A DNA stretch of 6,724 nt. Source: Candidatus Shapirobacteria bacterium CG06_land_8_20_14_3_00_40_12. GTDB lineage: Bacteria; Patescibacteriota; Microgenomatia; UBA12405. Location of the stretch: positions 1-6,724 of the forward strand of contig PEWA01000051.1 of the NCBI GenBank assembly GCA_002780135.1. Reading direction: 5' to 3'. Each line of letters starts with the position of its first letter. Positions within the stretch are counted from its first letter, which is position 1. The translations under genes were made by a program, and so were the position numbers. Shown here one piece after another: positions 5,489 to 6,724 of the stretch. Under the pieces are notes generated by a model. It saw only the letters and a program-made list of their open reading frames with translations, was not told the origin of the DNA and did not search any database.

Positions 5489-6514
5489 ATGATTAAAGTG
5501 GAAGATGGCGGAATTATTTTAGAAGGCCGGGAGGGGGTGGAATTTGAAAGCGGGGGTGTACTTAATTCGGCCTGTGTGGAAAAGGACGGAATAGTGCATA
5601 TGTTTTATAGAGCTGTAAAAAAGGAGAATTTTTCTACAATCGGGTATTGTCAAATAAAAGACGATAAGTTAATTTATCGGGCGGATAAACCATTACTGGT
5701 GCCGGAGTACGATTACGAAAGTAAGGGGATGGAAGACCCCAGAATTACCTTTTTTGAGGGAAGATACTATATGCTTTACACCGCCTATGATGGAAAAAAT
5801 GCCTTGGTGGCCTATGCTACCAGTTTAGATTTAAAGACCTGGGAGAAAAAAGGGGTAATATCGCCGCAAATGAGTTACGATCGGGCGGAGGATATTTTTA
5901 GAAATAATAAATTAGATAGGCGATACAGCTTATTTGAACGCTGGTATCGATTCGCTCTTGGAGATGATGTTAAGTTATGGGAAAAAGATGCTGCCTTATT
6001 TCCCAAAAGAATAAACGGAAAAATAGCCATGATCCATCGGGTGTTGCCGGGAATCCAAATTTGTTTTTTTGATAAATTTGAAGATTTGGACAATAAATAT
6101 TGGGAAAAATATTTAGCAGATTTGGGTAATTATATAATTCTTGATCCGCAAGCAAAATTTGAAAGTGGTTATGTTGGTGGCGGGTGCGTTCCGATTGAGA
6201 CCAGCGAGGGTTGGTTGTTAATTTATCATGGAGTTGACATTGAAGGAAACCAAAGAATTTATCAGGCAGGGGCAATGCTGTTGGATAAAAATAATCCACT
6301 AAAAATTATCGGTAAAACAAAACAGCCATTGTTTTTGTCTAAAGAAAGTTGGAAAAAAGGACCGATGGGGAACGTGGTGGTGGTGTTTCCGACCGGAGCC
6401 ATAATTAAGCAAGATGTTTTATATATATATTACGGGGCGGGGGATAGAAGAATTGCCTATAAGAAAATTGGAATGAAGGAATTAATCAGTGTTTTAAAAA
6501 GTAACTTAGAATGA
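5489..6514 (+). CDS. GH130-family glycosidase/phosphorylase (beta-mannoside phosphorylase-like)
   Basis: The protein has 341 residues, a normal GH130 length, and no signal peptide, so it should act in the cytosol. Hallmarks in order are NSACVEKDG and VHMFYRAV near residues 26-42, GMEDPRITFFEGRYYMLYTAYDG starting at about 80, KIAMIHRVLPGIQI in the middle, and GYVGGGCVPIETSEGWLLIYHGV. AGAMLLD, NVVVVFPTGA and IYYGAGDRRI follow. These strands build the five-bladed beta-propeller of the family; EDPR belongs to the active-site region. Characterised members phosphorolyse beta-1,2- or beta-1,4-mannosides, and some are hydrolases; the sequence alone does not settle the substrate here. The gene overlaps the following glycosyltransferase by 4 bases (ATGA), so a joint role in making or recycling a glycan or storage oligosaccharide is a reasonable inference. 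A frameshifted relative lies at 741-1698. Confidence 0.88.
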   Translation: MIKVEDGGIILEGREGVEFESGGVLNSACVEKDGIVHMFYRAVKKENFSTIGYCQIKDDKLIYRADKPLLVPEYDYESKGMEDPRITFFEGRYYMLYTAYDGKNALVAYATSLDLKTWEKKGVISPQMSYDRAEDIFRNNKLDRRYSLFERWYRFALGDDVKLWEKDAALFPKRINGKIAMIHRVLPGIQICFFDKFEDLDNKYWEKYLADLGNYIILDPQAKFESGYVGGGCVPIETSEGWLLIYHGVDIEGNQRIYQAGAMLLDKNNPLKIIGKTKQPLFLSKESWKKGPMGNVVVVFPTGAIIKQDVLYIYYGAGDRRIAYKKIGMKELISVLKSNLE

Positions 6515-6724
6515 ACGCCGTTTTAAGAAAATTGGGTAAAAAAAGAAAACCGATCCGGGTTATATATGTTTCGACATATATCCCTCAAAAATGCGGTATC
6601 GCCACATTTACCAAAGATGTCACCAATGCGATTAATATGTTGAACCCTTATGCGTTGGCGGAAATTATGGCGGTGATTAAGCAAGGGGAAAATCCAGACT
6701 TTCCTTGGGAGGTTAAATATAAAA
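6511..6724 (+). CDS. GT4-type glycosyltransferase, N-terminal part, runs off the window
   Basis: ATG 6511 overlaps the GH130 stop TGA (6512-6514). The frame stays open for 71 codons to the window end, so the C-terminus is not visible. After a basic leader (residues 4-13) comes the first Rossmann strand RVIYVSTYIPQKCGIATFT. The form STYxPxxCGIATFTxD is characteristic of the N-terminal domain of a subgroup of GT-B fold family 4 glycosyltransferases. These proteins transfer a sugar from a nucleotide-sugar donor, often GDP-mannose or UDP-glucose; the donor site lies in the missing C-terminal half. No Shine-Dalgarno precedes the start, so translation is likely coupled to the GH130 gene. Confidence 0.8.
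   Translation, partial: MNAVLRKLGKKRKPIRVIYVSTYIPQKCGIATFTKDVTNAINMLNPYALAEIMAVIKQGENPDFPWEVKYK

Noticed and set aside
5875..6299. Two minus-strand open frames (5875-6093 and 5970-6299)
   Set aside because: They are antisense to the well-supported GH130 gene and show no recognisable features.
1..6724. Alternative genetic code with TGA as Gly or Trp
   Set aside because: TGA ends the Memo and GH130 genes right where the next genes start, and no gene needs TGA read-through.
1..6724. CRISPR array, tRNA, rRNA, insertion sequence or phage elements
   Set aside because: I found no regularly spaced repeats, cloverleaf sequence, transposase motif or terminal repeats.

Overview
The window looks like bacterial DNA of moderate to low GC. 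Candidates are a Patescibacteria (CPR)-type or other poorly cultured anaerobic lineage. The hints are short tightly packed genes, stop/start overlaps, near absence of Shine-Dalgarno sites, compact protein versions and an AmmeMemoRadiSam gene triad. This lineage guess is inference; no rRNA or marker gene is present. TGA is used as a stop (for example at 3803-3805 and 6512-6514), so the standard bacterial code fits.

Layout. 1-552 (+) is the C-terminal part of an arsenite methyltransferase (ArsM) that enters from the left edge. 741-1698 (-) is a GH130-like five-bladed propeller protein split by an apparent one-base frameshift near 1584. 1922-2173 (+) is a free-standing ATP-cone domain with an unusually perfect Shine-Dalgarno. 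2190-4341 (+) holds three overlapping genes: an AmmeMemoRadiSam radical SAM enzyme, a shortened Memo-family protein, and an AMMECR1 protein. 4350-4827 (+) is a decayed lipoprotein of the PEBP/YbhB family. 4892-5428 (-) is a membrane-anchored methyltransferase resembling the FAM173/ATPSCKMT lysine methyltransferases. It diverges across a 60-base gap with a 10-bp inverted repeat from 5489-6514 (+), an intact GH130 glycosidase/phosphorylase-like protein. That gene overlaps by 4 bp a GT4-type glycosyltransferase that runs off the right edge (6511-6724).

How the genes may work together. The Amr triad is one translationally coupled unit and is the most system-like element here. Its biochemical role is still not settled in the literature I know, and this copy has a Memo subunit lacking much of the central domain while keeping the expected metal ligands. 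The GH130 and GT4 genes form a second coupled unit, probably for glycan or oligosaccharide metabolism. The broken GH130-like and PEBP genes point to gene decay, sequencing error, or both. Several genes have a -10-like hexamer 6-7 nt before the start codon and no Shine-Dalgarno, which suggests leaderless mRNAs.
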